Shown one piece after another: positions 34,776 to 47,548 of a stretch of DNA of 64,000 nucleotides. Each line of letters opens with the position of its first letter. The stretch's first letter is position 1. The DNA is from Caenorhabditis remanei (Eukaryota; Nematoda; Chromadorea; Rhabditida; Rhabditidae), in assembly GCF_010183535.1 (NCBI RefSeq), contig NC_071332.1:22072001-22136000 (forward strand), in the 5' to 3' direction. The translations under genes were made by a program, and so were the position numbers. A model generated the notes under the pieces. That model did not search any database, had not been told where the DNA came from, and saw only the letters and a list, made by a program, of their open reading frames with translations.

Positions 34776-34972
34776 ACTCTTCGAGACCTGGTATTCGAGA
34801 ATCAATTTTAGGGAAAGTGGGAAAATTTTATATTTCTGACACGCGAAAATTTCTGTAAATTTTTGGCAATTTTCGGGTGTTAAAACGGTAATAATTTGCT
34901 GTTTTTCCAAACTTTGACCTGGTTTTTTTTCGAATACCAGGCCTCGAGGGCTGGCTCGATGGCCTTCCCTAG
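34776..34972. repeat. Inverted repeat, family B (partial copy 3)
   Basis: Contains GACCTGGTATTCGAGAATCA and the inverse TCGAATACCAGGCCTCGAG, ending GGCCTTCCCTAG. The outer arms of the full element are missing on the left. Confidence 0.7.
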
Positions 34973-36699
34973 TAAACGTATTTCTTACAACAACTAGTTT
35001 ACAAACTCACGTTGGATTGCATCTCTGTGTGATAGAATAATACCGTAGTTTTCAAGTTGCTTAATTGGAAGAGTGTCTCAATCAAATTAAACTGTTTCAG
35101 ATTCCTCAGTCATGTAACTTAGGTCTAGATATTCACTTGTAGTGGACAAACTTTTCGTACGGGCCTTAGTTAACCAAGTTGCAAATTTAAATTAAGGGGA
35201 AAAGTACTTCACAGTTTTTTACAACCTTATTAGAGTAAAGGTCAATCAACGTATTAAGGACAGACATTATTCTGATAAAATACTTTGATAGACGTTGGAA
35301 CGGTGTAGGACACTTTCAATTTTAAAAAGCAAACTTTAAAACACGCTGGGTAATAGGTTCGTAAGGTTTTTAATTCTGATCTTTCTATTTTCCACATCAT
35401 TCAATTATTGACGCTAGACTAAAAATAAACTCCGTTCTGACAAGAATCAAATAAAAAAATATTATTATTCAAGACATGTCTCGAATAAGTGCACATCGAG
35501 TGATATCATAAGTAACACTAGATTTCAGCAGTTTTTCAAACATTTTGATGAAGTTGATAGACATTTTCATGAGTTACCAAGAAGTAAAAAGTATAAAACA
35601 AGAGAGCGAAAAAGTAAGTCGAGTATAATGATAGATTATAGATTCCAATGAGCATCAACTTCCACCAATTAAATAAGAAAAAAGAATAGAGTCATAATAG
35701 TCTGATGATCATGAATGAGTTTAGTTTGTTTTTATGTTGGAAAGAGGGTGGAGTCGAAAAAATAGTTTGAAATAATTAAATTAACATCATAAAAGATAAA
35801 GAGAATGTTAGAATGAGATCCGTTGTTTTAAATATTATTAAAAAGTGGTAAGCGTCTTGAATTTGTTTCAACATCACTTTAATAGCAAGTTACTCTGGAA
35901 GAAGAATTAAAGTTCCTTTTAAAAAATAGACCCAGGAACTATAATTAGTTCGAACTCTCCAACCAGATTTTCAATTTGAAAATACTGCAATATTTATGGA
36001 GCCGGAAAAAAAAGTTCTACGGAAAAATAATAAAGAACAGCTGGAGTAAGAAATGACGAAGTGAGGGAATACAGAGGAAAACTTATTTTATTACTTAGAA
36101 ATCAGAATTGGAACATATTGATTGAAGAAGCTTTTGTTTTTTTAGCAAAAATAAATCCTAGACTAATTGAGTCTAGTCCAGGTGTTACCGATTCCAGATC
36201 AGCCTAGTTAAAGCTATTTTTAGCCCTGCCTTTGCTTATGTTAGTCTTTTTTAGTCAGCCTAAGAAAAAGTCAAGTTAAGAAAAAGTAAAGTGAAATTTC
36301 ACTCAAATGAGTGTATAGAGAAAATGAAAATGTTGAATAAACTAAAACAAAGAGAAATTGGAATTCTGGGCTGCCCAACCCAATTTTTGTTGTTTTTGTT
36401 GCTTAGTCTTGACTCTTGAAATTTATTTTCTGGTTGTGGCGATGAAGAGAAAAGAAGCAAAGACAAAGACTTTGGAGACAAAAATGAAGACGCTGAGAAA
36501 CGCGATCTCCGGAAATTAGAAGCCCAAACTAAGACGTTTCATGTTAAACGTCTTCTGGAAAAAGTCGAAAAAGATTCTGGGAGAAAAATCGATTAAATGA
36601 GATATTGCAAAATCATCAGGACTTTCTGAGACTGGGCTGGGCAAATTGTATGAGTGGGAGTCTAATTATAATAATTGAAATACAAATAAAGTTGTGTTT

Positions 36700-37310
36700 C
36701 TTATAATTTGTTGGATTACTCAATTATAGTTGAGCCATGTTTCAAATATTCAAACAATCACTCAAAAATTTGTCCGAAAGTGTTTAGCTACAGTAACTTT
36801 TTTCTTTTTACACTCTTACTTTAGTCATTTTTCCCCTGACAACCCCATTAGACTAATACCCATAAAACTCAAAGACCACATGGTCAAAAAGAAAAAATTC
36901 CCCAGAATTTCCCCATTTGAAAATTCAAAAGCATCAGAAAAAACTGAGCTCCAAAACCAAACGGAAGTCATTCACTGTTCAGACAGATGGATTTTAGTTT
37001 TGATGGGTTTTGAGTTGACGGCGGAAAAATGAGGACAAACGGGACGATGTGTGGCGCGGTTGAAAAAATGAAAACGAATGAGTTGTTGAGTAAGACAGGG
37101 GCTGGTTTGTAAAATCGGGAGGAGAAATGGAACATTGAGCCAAAAACTGTCAAAATGAGGGTAAGGCTTTTTGAAGAATAAAATAGGTTACAGATGGCAC
37201 GTACACTGAATCACGTTTCTGTCTTATAATTTGTTGGATTACTCAATTATAGTTGAGCCATGTTTCAAATATCGCACATTTCGAACAACCACTCAAACAA
37301 TTTGCCCAGT
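36700..37310. repeat. Direct duplication of about 80 bp, 520 bp apart
   Basis: ATAATTTGTTGGATTACTCA, continuing through TAGTTGAGCCATGTTTCAAATAT, occurs at about 36703-36752 and again at about 37219-37272, with related flanking CACTCAAA...TTTG sequence after each. No gene is seen inside. Confidence 0.75.
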
Positions 37311-39939
37311 TTTGAAAGTTTCAAAGACGAAACTGTTAAAACTTCAGTTGATTGAACGACTGTAATTTAATGAAAAATGTTCAAAACAATAATGTTCAAA
37401 ACATGAAAGTGAACCACAACAACGGCTCAAATTGAACAAAATAAAATGATAACAGCCTTACGGTGAATATCACGCAAACACATACACATTCTCAAATAGA
37501 CAAGACTCAAAAAGTCTCCATTGACCGAATCTGAGCTCTCATCCCGCCAAAAATAGCTAAGGAGTCAGATTACAAGATTGGGCACCCTAGAGGTCGAAAA
37601 TTGATTCTTATGGCCAGAGAAAGTTGGAACCATAAAAATAGTGTGATACCTTTTTGGATAAAAGTATGGATTGTGAGAAATGCTTGAAAAAGTGAAAAAA
37701 GTAGAGGAAGTAGTAAGAAAAAACGTGGGGAGCTGAGATATGCAACGAAAACGAGAAGAAGGACCCCCTTGGCAGATGAAGAAGAAGAAGACCTCTCTCT
37801 CTCACTTTTTTCAAAGAGAGAAAGCTGTTGGAATAAGAAGGAGTGGAATACAATTTGGATAGGAAAAACGAGGGAAAAAGTAAATAAACGGGTGGATGAG
37901 ATGATGGGTTTGGAACGGGGTGGGGGAAACTGGAGAAAATGAAAGAAAAACGTATATTATTAACGACTTATTATTGATTCTTGTTAGCAAAGAAATATAC
38001 AGTAAACACACTCAATACCCGGTCTTTCGAGACGACTCATGTTTTATATAAGATCACTCGTCAGGGATATTTCAATATATTTCTAATCGATAAAATTCTC
38101 TATTTCTAATCGATAAAATTCCCGGTCAAAAGTTTTTCTGATGCGTTAAAAATTAAAATTAAGTCGGCGGACCTTTCTAATTGTTTGTTCTTAATAAAAG
38201 TAATTCTTTTAATGATATTTAAAAAATATACATACTTAAATTTTTCGACTGTCATATGGGAGGCATGTTCCTTTGTTCATAAGAAAATCAACCTAAATAA
38301 ATTGGAAGATGACTAGGCTGGCTAACACTAGCTCATTCAGACATCATGAGAATCGGATATCTGTCATAAGTTATGTCTTGCAGAGGAAAGTTCTGGGTCA
38401 GTTTTCTGGGTTTTTTGCACATCTCGTTTGAACCTAGGCCGACAAAACTGGGTCTCATGGGAGAGCGTCACCAAACATTTTTTAAGAAGAAAGAGACGCA
38501 GATTTTTTTTCTTGGGAACGTTTTTAGGCTAGAAATTATAGGGAAATCTGAAAATATAGTAATTTCTTACTATCCTGCTCTTAAATTAGATTTTTTAAAT
38601 TATTTGTTGGTTTTTAAACAGGAGCTTGCATAGATGGTCTTCTGTAAACTATTTAGAAAATCTTATTATTGCTACAACCCAGTAACAAATAAAAATTGGG
38701 AAGGTAGACACTATAAAAACGTTCGATAACGTTACTAAAGCCAAGAAATTGAAAAATTGAATAAAAATCATCAAAGAGAGATATTCCAACTGTACGAGAT
38801 AAAAATAACCGGTCAAAAATGTTTCTGAACTTCTGGAAATTTCAAACAGAGTTATTTCGATCGAGGAACAAGACTGAGCCGTCAAAAACAAGAAAATTTG
38901 TTGGAATTAAGGAAAATGACATTGGGTGAAATATGTGATTACAGGTAGTCGGAACTTTGGACTTTTTAAACTTAGAAAAGTGTATTAAAAGTTCAGATGA
39001 GATTACTTGGGAAGATGGACAAAAAGAGGAAACAGCTGATCTGAGCGTACAAAATATTGCAAGGATACAACCGGGAAAAGAGTGTTCGGTAAATTTACAA
39101 GTAATCGAGCATCCCCAAAAAAAAAGAAGCTGATTCGAAATTCCGAAAAGCCGCTTCTACCAACACCATACCAAATTGGATATGTACTAGTAGTATCGGT
39201 GGTTAAACAATTTGCATAAGTTCTATGTGCTAAGCCGTCGGAGAGGGTGTCGTCCTCTTCTCCCACCACCACCACCGCCGTCCGGAATGGATGTGTGACT
39301 ATGGTTGTGTGTGTAAAAATAAGAAGACGATGGTGTTGGTTGTGGTGCTCCTTCTTCTTCAAAAGAAGGGTCAATTCTCTAGAGGGGATGGGCTCTTTTC
39401 GGGAGGAGGGAGCACCACAAAAAGTTCCTCTTTTTCGTTGCATTGATTTGAGGAGGAAGAGAGGGAGGGGTCTCAGAGAGTGAAAAGAGGATGCTCATAC
39501 TTATTGTGCAACACGCAAAAAATGTTTCTTCGGTTTTTTGTGTTTGAGTTTTGCTCGGTTTGTTGGGTGACACTTTTTTTTGAATAACTTTTATTTTCTG
39601 GACGTTGCAAGTTCGAATCTACATATCACCCTGTAAACATATTAGGAAAAGTTCTGTTGGGCTCAAAGCTATCAACCTTTTTCAACTAATGAAAGGTTCA
39701 TAACTATCGTATAAAGCCAAAATATATCATTTTGAACTTACATCTCTGTCATCTCTGGTCTGTGAGTGCACCTCTATGTCATGTTTTACGGTACTATGTA
39801 AATTAAATTGAGTTTTACTAAATCCACATCGAGCATTTTTAGTTTAGATCAGGCTCGGTAAAACAATACCAAATATTTTCAAAAAAATTGTTAATAAGCA
39901 GATTAACGTGAAACGGTTTGGTTTGGCTATACAGTTTCA

Positions 39940-39995
39940 CTAGGGAAGGTCATGGAGTCAGTCTGGAGTTATGGGACGTGACCTATATCTTTGGT
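39940..39995. repeat. Family B fragment (copy 4)
   Basis: Only the left arm remains: CTAGGGAAGG, then GAGTCAGTCTGGAGTTATGG and GACGTGACCTATATC. Confidence 0.75.
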
Positions 39996-41251
39996 TTGAA
40001 CCACTGACAAGTCATTACCTTTCCGACGTGTCAGTTAGCAACTTCATGTTATATTCTCTGTGCATTCAAGTTTGCTCTGGTATCTCTGTTAAAATTTCAA
40101 AAACTTTAATTAGACACTAGCTATAAAAAACACAGTTGAGTACCACTAAAAAAAGAACATTCATGAAATTGGAGAATGAAAATCCTAAGAATCAGCCACC
40201 AAGTTCAGAAGTCAGTAACCAATGTTTCCAATAAGAAATGTGATGATATTATATCTTACTCTCGAATACTTCTCAATCCCTAACTTCACTGCTAGAAAAA
40301 TGAAAGCTCTAGGCCATCATCCATCACAACATTAGACATTCAGACTAGTCTAACCCATCTTAAACCACTGAACAACACAAAAAAATGAAGATAAATCGAA
40401 CACCAGTTCTGTGTATGACAACTTCTATCTCTTTTTTCTCAGGAAAAAATAAATAAACAAATTTTGTGGGGTGACAAGTTCTCCATCTACTCCTATTCCG
40501 TTTCGCACTTCTCGATGATGATGGCCTCGTCGTCACACTGAGAAGAAGACGAAGGAGATGGAGAAGAAGAGCAAAGTGTTTTGAGGAAGAAGCAGAAGCA
40601 TAAGGAGGAGTGAGTAAGAAAAAGAGAGAGTGAAACCGGAAAACAACAACTTTTCACAACACGGACGGGAGGAGGATGCTCGAAAAAAGAGATGGGGGAG
40701 GAATATATTTGAAGGAGATGTGTAAAGTGGCTGGAAATTTATTTATTCCCGTTTTTCAGATGGAGAGAGGAGATGAGAAGTGGCTAGTTTTCAATCAGAG
40801 CTAATGAAAAAGAGTAAAGTTCAAAGAGAAGGAAAAATTTAGAAAATTTCTCAAAACAGGCTGTAAGAAAAGGTACACAAACAGTTGAAATCAGAAAATT
40901 GGAGAACCAAGTCGCTGTTCTAAGATTTGAGTTTCTAAACTGTTGATGGCCTGTATTAGTATTAAGTAAGCTTAGTACTGTAGAAAAAAAAGTGAGTTGA
41001 TCTAAAATTGCATGGAGTGACTACCGTACTGGTTTCATAAAAAGTGTATTCTAGTAAAGTTTGTCAAGTCCTACGAGTCCGATGCCAGTAATTAAGATTA
41101 CGGTAAATAGACCAACTGCTTAGTACATCCAAGATGCTTTTTGGTTCTATGATAACCATACAATGAAAAATGTTTATCAGAACTAAACCACCGATCGTTG
41201 ATTGCATTATTGCTGCAGCAAAAGTTCAAGTTGTCAGAAGAACTTATAAAG

Positions 41252-41306
41252 GTTACAGTAAGATTAACTAAGTTGAAGGTTACAGTAAGATTAACTAAGT
41301 TGAATT
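41252..41306. repeat. 27-bp perfect tandem duplication
   Basis: The unit GGTTACAGTAAGATTAACTA followed by AGTTGAA occurs twice back to back in gene-free DNA. Confidence 0.8.
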
Positions 41307-42579
41307 ATGTAGTTTTTTCAATAATGCAAGCCAAAAAGATGTAGTTATGATAGTTATGTACCATGATTCCCATAAAATAAAATTAGAATCAGCGACACCG
41401 TGATTTGGGCTTTCTAGGCAAATAAACGTCTTCTAACCTCTTTCTTTAGATTCATAGGCTCTTGATTATCTTATTCGTCAAGAAAACTCTACATAAAGAA
41501 GAGAAGTATCAGATTTCAGATGAAAAATGAAAAATGAGAGCAAAGTGTCGTTTTCTGTTTTTTAACAAGTATTTGTGACTTGCGGTCAAGCAAAACTATA
41601 AGCTAGATGAACGCAATCTGAACTATTTCTAGAACTATTCTCTGTGGAGGTAAAAAAACGGTTGTCGGTTACGGTTTTTCTAACAACTAGACACTATGTT
41701 CCAATCTTTCACTTTAAGACGACACGCGGTAGTGACAAATATCCTGACCAATAGAATAGAGGTACTGGGTACTGGTCAACTAGTAACTTTTGGGAGTCCC
41801 CAAAAAACACTGACCAAAACCAACAAAAGACTTAGAAAGACACAGAAAACCGAGAGAACCCGAAGACTCCCAAAAAAAGAAGAAGTAGAAGACGTTGACA
41901 AAAATCGAATGGGCCACTGGATGATTCGACGGGAGAAGCCGAAAAACGGGCGGGCCCCGGACGACGAAAAAAGAATGAGAGAGAGTGGAAAAGCGACACG
42001 TTGTATGGGAGGGGCATTGGGAAGGAGAGGAGTATGTGTGTGTATGTGCCCAGCAATTTGATTAGGATTCGTCGTATGGGAAGGGAAAGGAGAAGAGAGA
42101 GAGATGGACCCTCTCTCTGTATATACTCCTCACTTCTATCTTTTTTGGGTCTTGATAGGAGCCCCAGAAATGGTACAACTCACTACAATTAGGCAGAGAC
42201 TCATTGGATGGAGGAGACAATGGGACCAAAATAAAACATCAAGTGGACTGAAAAGAATGTAAAAAAGTGGGGTTAATGGAATCGGAAGTGGGTTGTGTCT
42301 GCGATGGACTTGGACTTGACCTAGATTGAGTTCATCCAGAAAACCAGATACTGCTTCGGTTCTGCAAAAATGCATAGTTGCAATCCGGGCCGATACGGGC
42401 CGACCCGGTTTGCAAGTATAACTTTTTTTGATAACAACTTTTTTTCAGAGTCAATTGGATGACCTCTCTTAAATTTCCCGTGAACCCCTCTGAAATTGAA
42501 TTTGACCTTTGAGAACGTGACCACTTTTCTACTTTTCTGAACAATCCACATTTCAAGACTATATATTTCTCCTAGAACA

Positions 42580-43616
42580 ATGAGTAGCGTTAGAGCTAGC
42601 GCCGCTGGAAATCGTCCAATGAAGATGTCAAAAAATGAGTGAGTTCAAGGAATTTCAGCTTGACTTTATATTCACCGTGTTAATTCCAGGAAAGAGAACA
42701 AAGAAATGAAAAAGAAGAATAAAAAACAAAAAACGGAAACAAATGGTTAGCCGTCAAGCTTCTTCTGAGGAATCTGAAACTAATTTTCAGATTCATCATA
42801 TTCATCGATTATCAGCAATGACTCGGATGTCATCTGGATTCCAGAAGATTCTGACATCCAAACTCCTGAAAACCCGAAACTTCTAACCAAAACCGAACGT
42901 GCTGCTATTCTAAAAACCAGAGATCTGATGGTGAATTTTGGGGCAACCGATGGAGAGAATGAGGATAACTTGGAAGGAGCACTTAATAAATTGGAGGAGT
43001 TTTTGGGAACGAGTAAATTGGAATATGAGGCGGTAAGGAAACCGAAACTCTGGGTGCCTAAAATAAGCAGTACGAGGCGTAAGGTCCGCAACGAACAGAT
43101 GTGAACTTATTCCACGTGGCGTTGCGTGCGCGTCACGGTTCATATTAAAAGATACAACAAATAAATGGCAAATTTGAGCAAAATTGGTAAATTAGAATTT
43201 GGCACCGTGTCAATCTTTGTGAGACGGAGCGCGTTTCCGCGACCTTACGCCTCGCAAGACTGTAGTTAAAAACAGTTGATTTTCTCTGAAATTTGGCACC
43301 AAGGTAGTTAAAATATGTTGATTCTTATGCACTTTACCGTTTGTTGATATCTTTTCTAGAAAAAACTTTATGTTTAGTTTACCGTTTTGGCCCTAATCAC
43401 TATAAGGATGTTCCCCAAAACGTAAAACTGAGATTTCTCAGTTTATATATTTTCTCTGAAATTTGAATTTTATGTGTTATCCAAGACTTTGTTGCTCAGA
43501 TGTCCCAAACCCAATTTTTTCAGATCGACACGCTTACCAATGACCTACTCAAAGATATCGACAACTTGGCTGTGGAGCTTTCTGAACTCGATGGTATTTT
43601 AGTTTCGGAGGAATAA
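42580..43616 (+). CDS. Small charged protein, unrecognised
   Basis: Model: exons 42580-42638, 42690-42745, 42791-43032 and 43524-43616, 149 residues, all phases consistent. The start sits four bases after TTTCTCCTAG, a likely trans-splice acceptor. The N-terminal third is lysine-rich (EMKKKNKKQKTE), the middle is acidic and Ser/Asp-rich (SNDSDVIWIPEDSD), and the C-terminal half has heptad-like leucines (LEGALNKLEEFL, LLKDIDNLAVELSEL), suggesting short amphipathic or coiled-coil helices. The basic tract could be a nuclear localisation signal. An AATAAA overlaps the stop codon. The last intron carries a family C element. No family is recognised; the gene reality rests on the four consistent splice junctions. 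Confidence 0.68.
43067..43264. repeat. TIR element, family C, copy 3 (clearest ends)
   Basis: Begins CAGTACGAGGCGTAAGGTCC and ends GACCTTACGCCTCGCAAGAC plus TG. Both this copy and the 27212 copy contain AACGAACAGAT-type internal sequence, on opposite strands. It lies in the last intron of the gene at 42580. Confidence 0.82.
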
Positions 43617-44390
43617 ATGAGTTTGACTGTCTGTTATAACATCAATTCCAAGTTCTCTCACATGACATTTTTCGTACTCAATGATCAGTGCTCTTCTACA
43701 GTCTCGACCGGTAGCACTCAATTTCATGACCTACCCAAAAAAGGAGACCGCCCGTATTTACCCATACCCAAACACACACATTTTTTCAACACCCGCCACT
43801 CTATTCCCTATTTGCACATAGTGAATTTTGTGTATTTATATTTTTGTTGAATCGGTTTTGCACCGATTTCTGAGATGTTCACATGTCTGACATGTGAACG
43901 AAATCAGGGAGAGACATTGTATACAGATTGTCATGACTTTCGATCGGAATGAAAAAGCGAGCGAAAGATTTCTGGTTTCCATTTTTTCTGCTGCTGCTTC
44001 CAATAGCTTATCATATACATTCACATGGTTTCTGATTGGAAAAAAAGAACAAGTCATGAGATTAAAAGATGAGGCTCAAATCGAGATCAGAATGACTCAC
44101 TTTAAAATGAGAAAACTGAAATTTAGGTTTGCCGAATAAACCAAATAATCTTTTTGATCGCTGCTGGTAGAGTAAAACATATTAATTTTGATCCGGACGG
44201 TCAAAAAGGTTTATGGTCGGATTCAAACTAGACACACGTAAAACTGCATCTGATAAAGTTTGAGCTTCAGAATCATAGAATAATCTGAAATTTAATTCGT
44301 ATTAAGATGGTATTTCAGTTTTCATCGCCATATGTTATTGATAGGAAGAACATAGTGGTTTACACCTTTTCTTGTACTCTAGTAGTTTTA

Positions 44391-44736
44391 CTAGGGAAAG
44401 TGATGGAGTCAGTTTGGAGTTATGGGACGTGAAAAATATCATTGAAAAGCTGAGAAAACGCCGATTCCAAATATACATTCAGTTTTCGCCCTCGAGGCCT
44501 GGTACTCGAGAAAAACGAGGTCAACGTTCGGAAAAATAAAGAATTATTACTTTTTTAACACGCGAAAAATTGCAGATAAATAGAAATCAAACCATATTTC
44601 TTTTATTTTTATTTTCTTAAATTTGACTTTGTATACCAGGCCTCCAGTGCAAAAACTGATTATATATTCAGAATCAGCGGTTTCTCAGCTTTCCAATAAT
44701 ATAAGTCTCTCCAAACTGACTTCATGACCTTTCTTA
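44391..44736. repeat. Inverted repeat, family B (copy 5, near complete)
   Basis: The left arm reads CTAGGGAAAGTGATGGAGTC through AAAGCTGAGAAAACGCCGAT. The right arm has the inverse AATCAGCGGTTTCTCAGCTT and TGACTTCATGACCTTTCTTAG. Confidence 0.82.
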
Positions 44737-45775
44737 GTTAGCTGTCAATCCTTCAGATATTTGATTATTCTGTATAAAATTACCGGTACAGTTCAGATAT
44801 TGTGTTCTCCAGTCAAGCCCCTAGAAACAAATTTCTTTAGTATCTTTCTGCTGTTGCACCCTCTAAAAATATCCAATTCCATTATTTTCCCAATCAAAAC
44901 CAAAGGTCTTCCCCCAAAAAAAATTTTTGATGCTTTCGGCAATCTTTTTTATCTTTCTTTTTTTCGATTTTTTTCTACATGCTTCGTTTTTTTTACTATC
45001 CAATTCAAATCCAATATTTTATTATCTGAAAAAAACCATTTTCCATTATTTTCCCCTTCCATCTCCTTTCGCTTTTGTGTTCTCTCCCGATTTTGCAACG
45101 TCATAAAGGGAAGAGGGGGAAGAACGAAACGGTATGTATTGCAAGGGAGAAGGAAAAGGTTTACGATTCTGATAACATTGGCGGCGGAAGGATAAAAAAT
45201 AGAGAGAGAAGTTGGAGAGAGATTAGTTTTATGGGATTTTTAATAGTCGTTTTTTCCTGATGAAATATTATTATTATTGTAAGATCTACATCGGTTTCAA
45301 TTTTTTGTGCAGTTTTCTTTATTGTGTTGATACTTTGATTTTCAAAAACCGCTTAGAGAAAACTAACGTCACGAAAGTTTTTCCCAACGACAAAATAGAC
45401 CAATTTTTCTTCATAATGTCTGGGAACTATACGTTATAGACAAAGAATCACTCGTTCACAAGTTGCGAATTCGATATCACTCGAATTGGAAATTAAAAAT
45501 ATTAAATCAGCACAACGTTCGTTTACTAACTGGTAAGCAATCCAATTTTTTACATGCTTATTTTTTTACAATCCAACTACTATAAATTGAGGTCGGCATT
45601 CCGACTTTCGATTTCCGACTGCGCAACTCCGCTACACTTTTGTTTAAATTGTAAATTCTTAGTTGATTTTGAAATTTATTGGAAACTTCAATAAACTTAT
45701 TGGGATCTTACATTGCTGAACTTTCAGAATCCCTATGTTGCTTCCGCGAAACCTGTAATAGATGACCACCCTTAG

Positions 45776-46559
45776 TGTTGTCAGTTTAACGCCTCTGGAT
45801 AAAACTGCCAACTTTACGACTCGATAATTCCGGGTCACATTGATTTTCCCCGCAAAATCCCCCGAAATTATGAGCCGAACTCTCACACAGTTATTCCTCT
45901 TTATTTATGATCGCCTTTCCCCGATTTATTCCATCGAAATCGGTCAATTCTACCAATTTCTACTAAATTATTGCCGCGCCTCATTATTTAAACGGCGCGC
46001 GCATTTGTCTACAGTATCCCGTTCGTCGCGAGACTTAGATGTGCAGGCAACCCACAGCCTTTTTAGGCCAACGCGCGTTGCCTGCCGAGTCTCCTCGCCA
46101 CCGCAACTTCTACTACTTTTTACGTCACGTTGCGGTCCGTTGGTGACGGATTTTTCCCCCATTTTTTCCCTTATTTTATCCCCTTTTATCTGTTCTCCTT
46201 CCCCTCGTTTTTCCCCTCTAAACCTTCTACAAAACCTCTACAAAACTCTACGAAACTCTACGTAACAGGTTTTACCTGACAGGAAGGAGAACCGAAAGGT
46301 TTCCTCGCATCCCACAAGGGAGCGGGGTTTTACTCCTACACATTTTGCTCCACATTTCCTGTCGATGGATTTTCCCCCTTCTCTTGTCCCAAATCTTCAT
46401 CCTAATAAACGGGTCATTGAGAAACTGTGTACTGTTTTGTCATTTGCATAGCTTATCCGAAGGTTCTGCGGAACCGGGGCTCATACGGCGCATACAGGGG
46501 GTCTCCCTGGGTTATGACTGTGTCCTGGTCTTCGACTGGACCTACAGGCATTGTCAACA
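45776..46559. repeat. Left LTR (784 bp)
   Basis: TGTTG...CAACA termini. It contains an AATAAA near 46404 and a G/C-rich central block. The ORFs of 141 residues seen here recur unchanged in the right LTR and are not genes. Confidence 0.9.
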
Positions 46560-46764
46560 TGGTGCATCGACGGACGGTCTGTTTAAGGTAGTAGAACTTC
46601 GAGTTTTCCCATCTACAAGCTACAATTCGAACCCAAGTCATGAACTGACTATGATTCCACCGTCAACTACGTCAAACGACAGTAATAATTCGTCGCAACG
46701 CGGATGTAGTTCTACAAGTCCTTATCACAGTCATGATTCGTTCTCTTGCTCCTCCCCCGGGGAG
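46560..46764. other. 205-bp interior of the miniature LTR element
   Basis: Opens TGGTGCATCGACGG (putative primer-binding site) and ends CTCCCCCGGGGAG. On the plus strand an ATG at about 46650 opens a Ser/Asn-rich reading frame (STTSNDSNNSSQRG...) that runs into the right LTR. It may be the remnant of a gag-like start or captured host sequence; neither can be settled here. Confidence 0.6.
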
Positions 46765-47548
46765 TGTTGTCAGTTTAACGCCTCTTGATAAAACTGCCAA
46801 CTTTACGACTCGATAATTCCGGGTCACATTGATTTTCCCCGCAAAATCCCCCGAAATTATGAGCCGAACTCTCACACAGTTATTCCTCTTTATTTATGAT
46901 CGCCTTTCCCCGATTTATTCCATCGAAATCGGTCAATTCTACCAATTTCTACTAAATTATTGCCGCGCCTCATTATTTAAACGGCGCGCGCATTTGTCTA
47001 CAGTATCCCGTTCGTCGCGAGACTTAGATGTGCAGGCAACCCACAGCCTTTTTAGGCCAACGCGCGTTGCCTGCCGAGTCTCCTCGCCACCGCAACTTCT
47101 ACTACTTTTTACGTCACGTTGCGGTCCGTTGGTGACGGATTTTTCCCCCATTTTTTCCCTTATTTTATCCCCTTTTATCTGTTCTCCTTCCCCTCGTTTT
47201 TCCCCTCTAAACCTTCTACAAAACCTCTACAAAACTCTACGAAACTCTACGTAACAGGTTTTACCTGACAGGAAGGAGAACCGAAAGGTTTCCTCGCATC
47301 CCACAAGGGAGCGGGGTTTTACTCCTACACATTTTGCTCCACATTTCCTGTCGATGGATTTTCCCCCTTCTCTTGTCCCAAATCTTCATCCTAATAAACG
47401 GGTCATTGAGAAACTGTGTACTGTTTTGTCATTTGCATAGCTTATCCGAAGGTTCTGCGGAACCGGGGCTCATACGGCGCATACAGGGGGTCTCCCTGGG
47501 TTATGACTGTGTCCTGGTCTTCGACTGGACCTACAGGCATTGTCAACA
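46765..47548. repeat. Right LTR (784 bp)
   Basis: Direct repeat of the left LTR at an offset of 989 bp, followed directly by the CTTAG duplication. Confidence 0.9.

Larger units (their letters stand above)
33811..42579. other. Gene-poor region upstream of unc-80
   Basis: About 8.8 kb without a supportable exon. It holds purine/pyrimidine-biased tracts (for example a run of G near 34115-34127 and CT-rich blocks near 39240-39440 and 42000-42120), TC-rich ORF shadows on both strands, and several repeat fragments. A likely role is regulatory sequence or non-coding 5' exons for the neuronal gene unc-80 on one side and the small gene at 42580 on the other. I see no tRNA or structured RNA gene. Confidence 0.55.

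Noticed and set aside
35080..35100. CTGTTTCA motif, considered as a 21U-RNA (piRNA) promoter; also near 51582 and 57166
   Set aside because: The 8-mer occurs by chance in AT-rich worm DNA and is not clustered here; no downstream signature can be judged.
39610..39630. GTTCGAATCTA, considered as a tRNA T-loop
   Set aside because: No matching A-box, acceptor stem or anticodon arm in the flanking sequence.
45840..47254. Two identical 141-residue ORFs (45840-46265 and 46829-47254)
   Set aside because: They are the same LTR sequence read twice; no coding evidence beyond repetition of the LTR.
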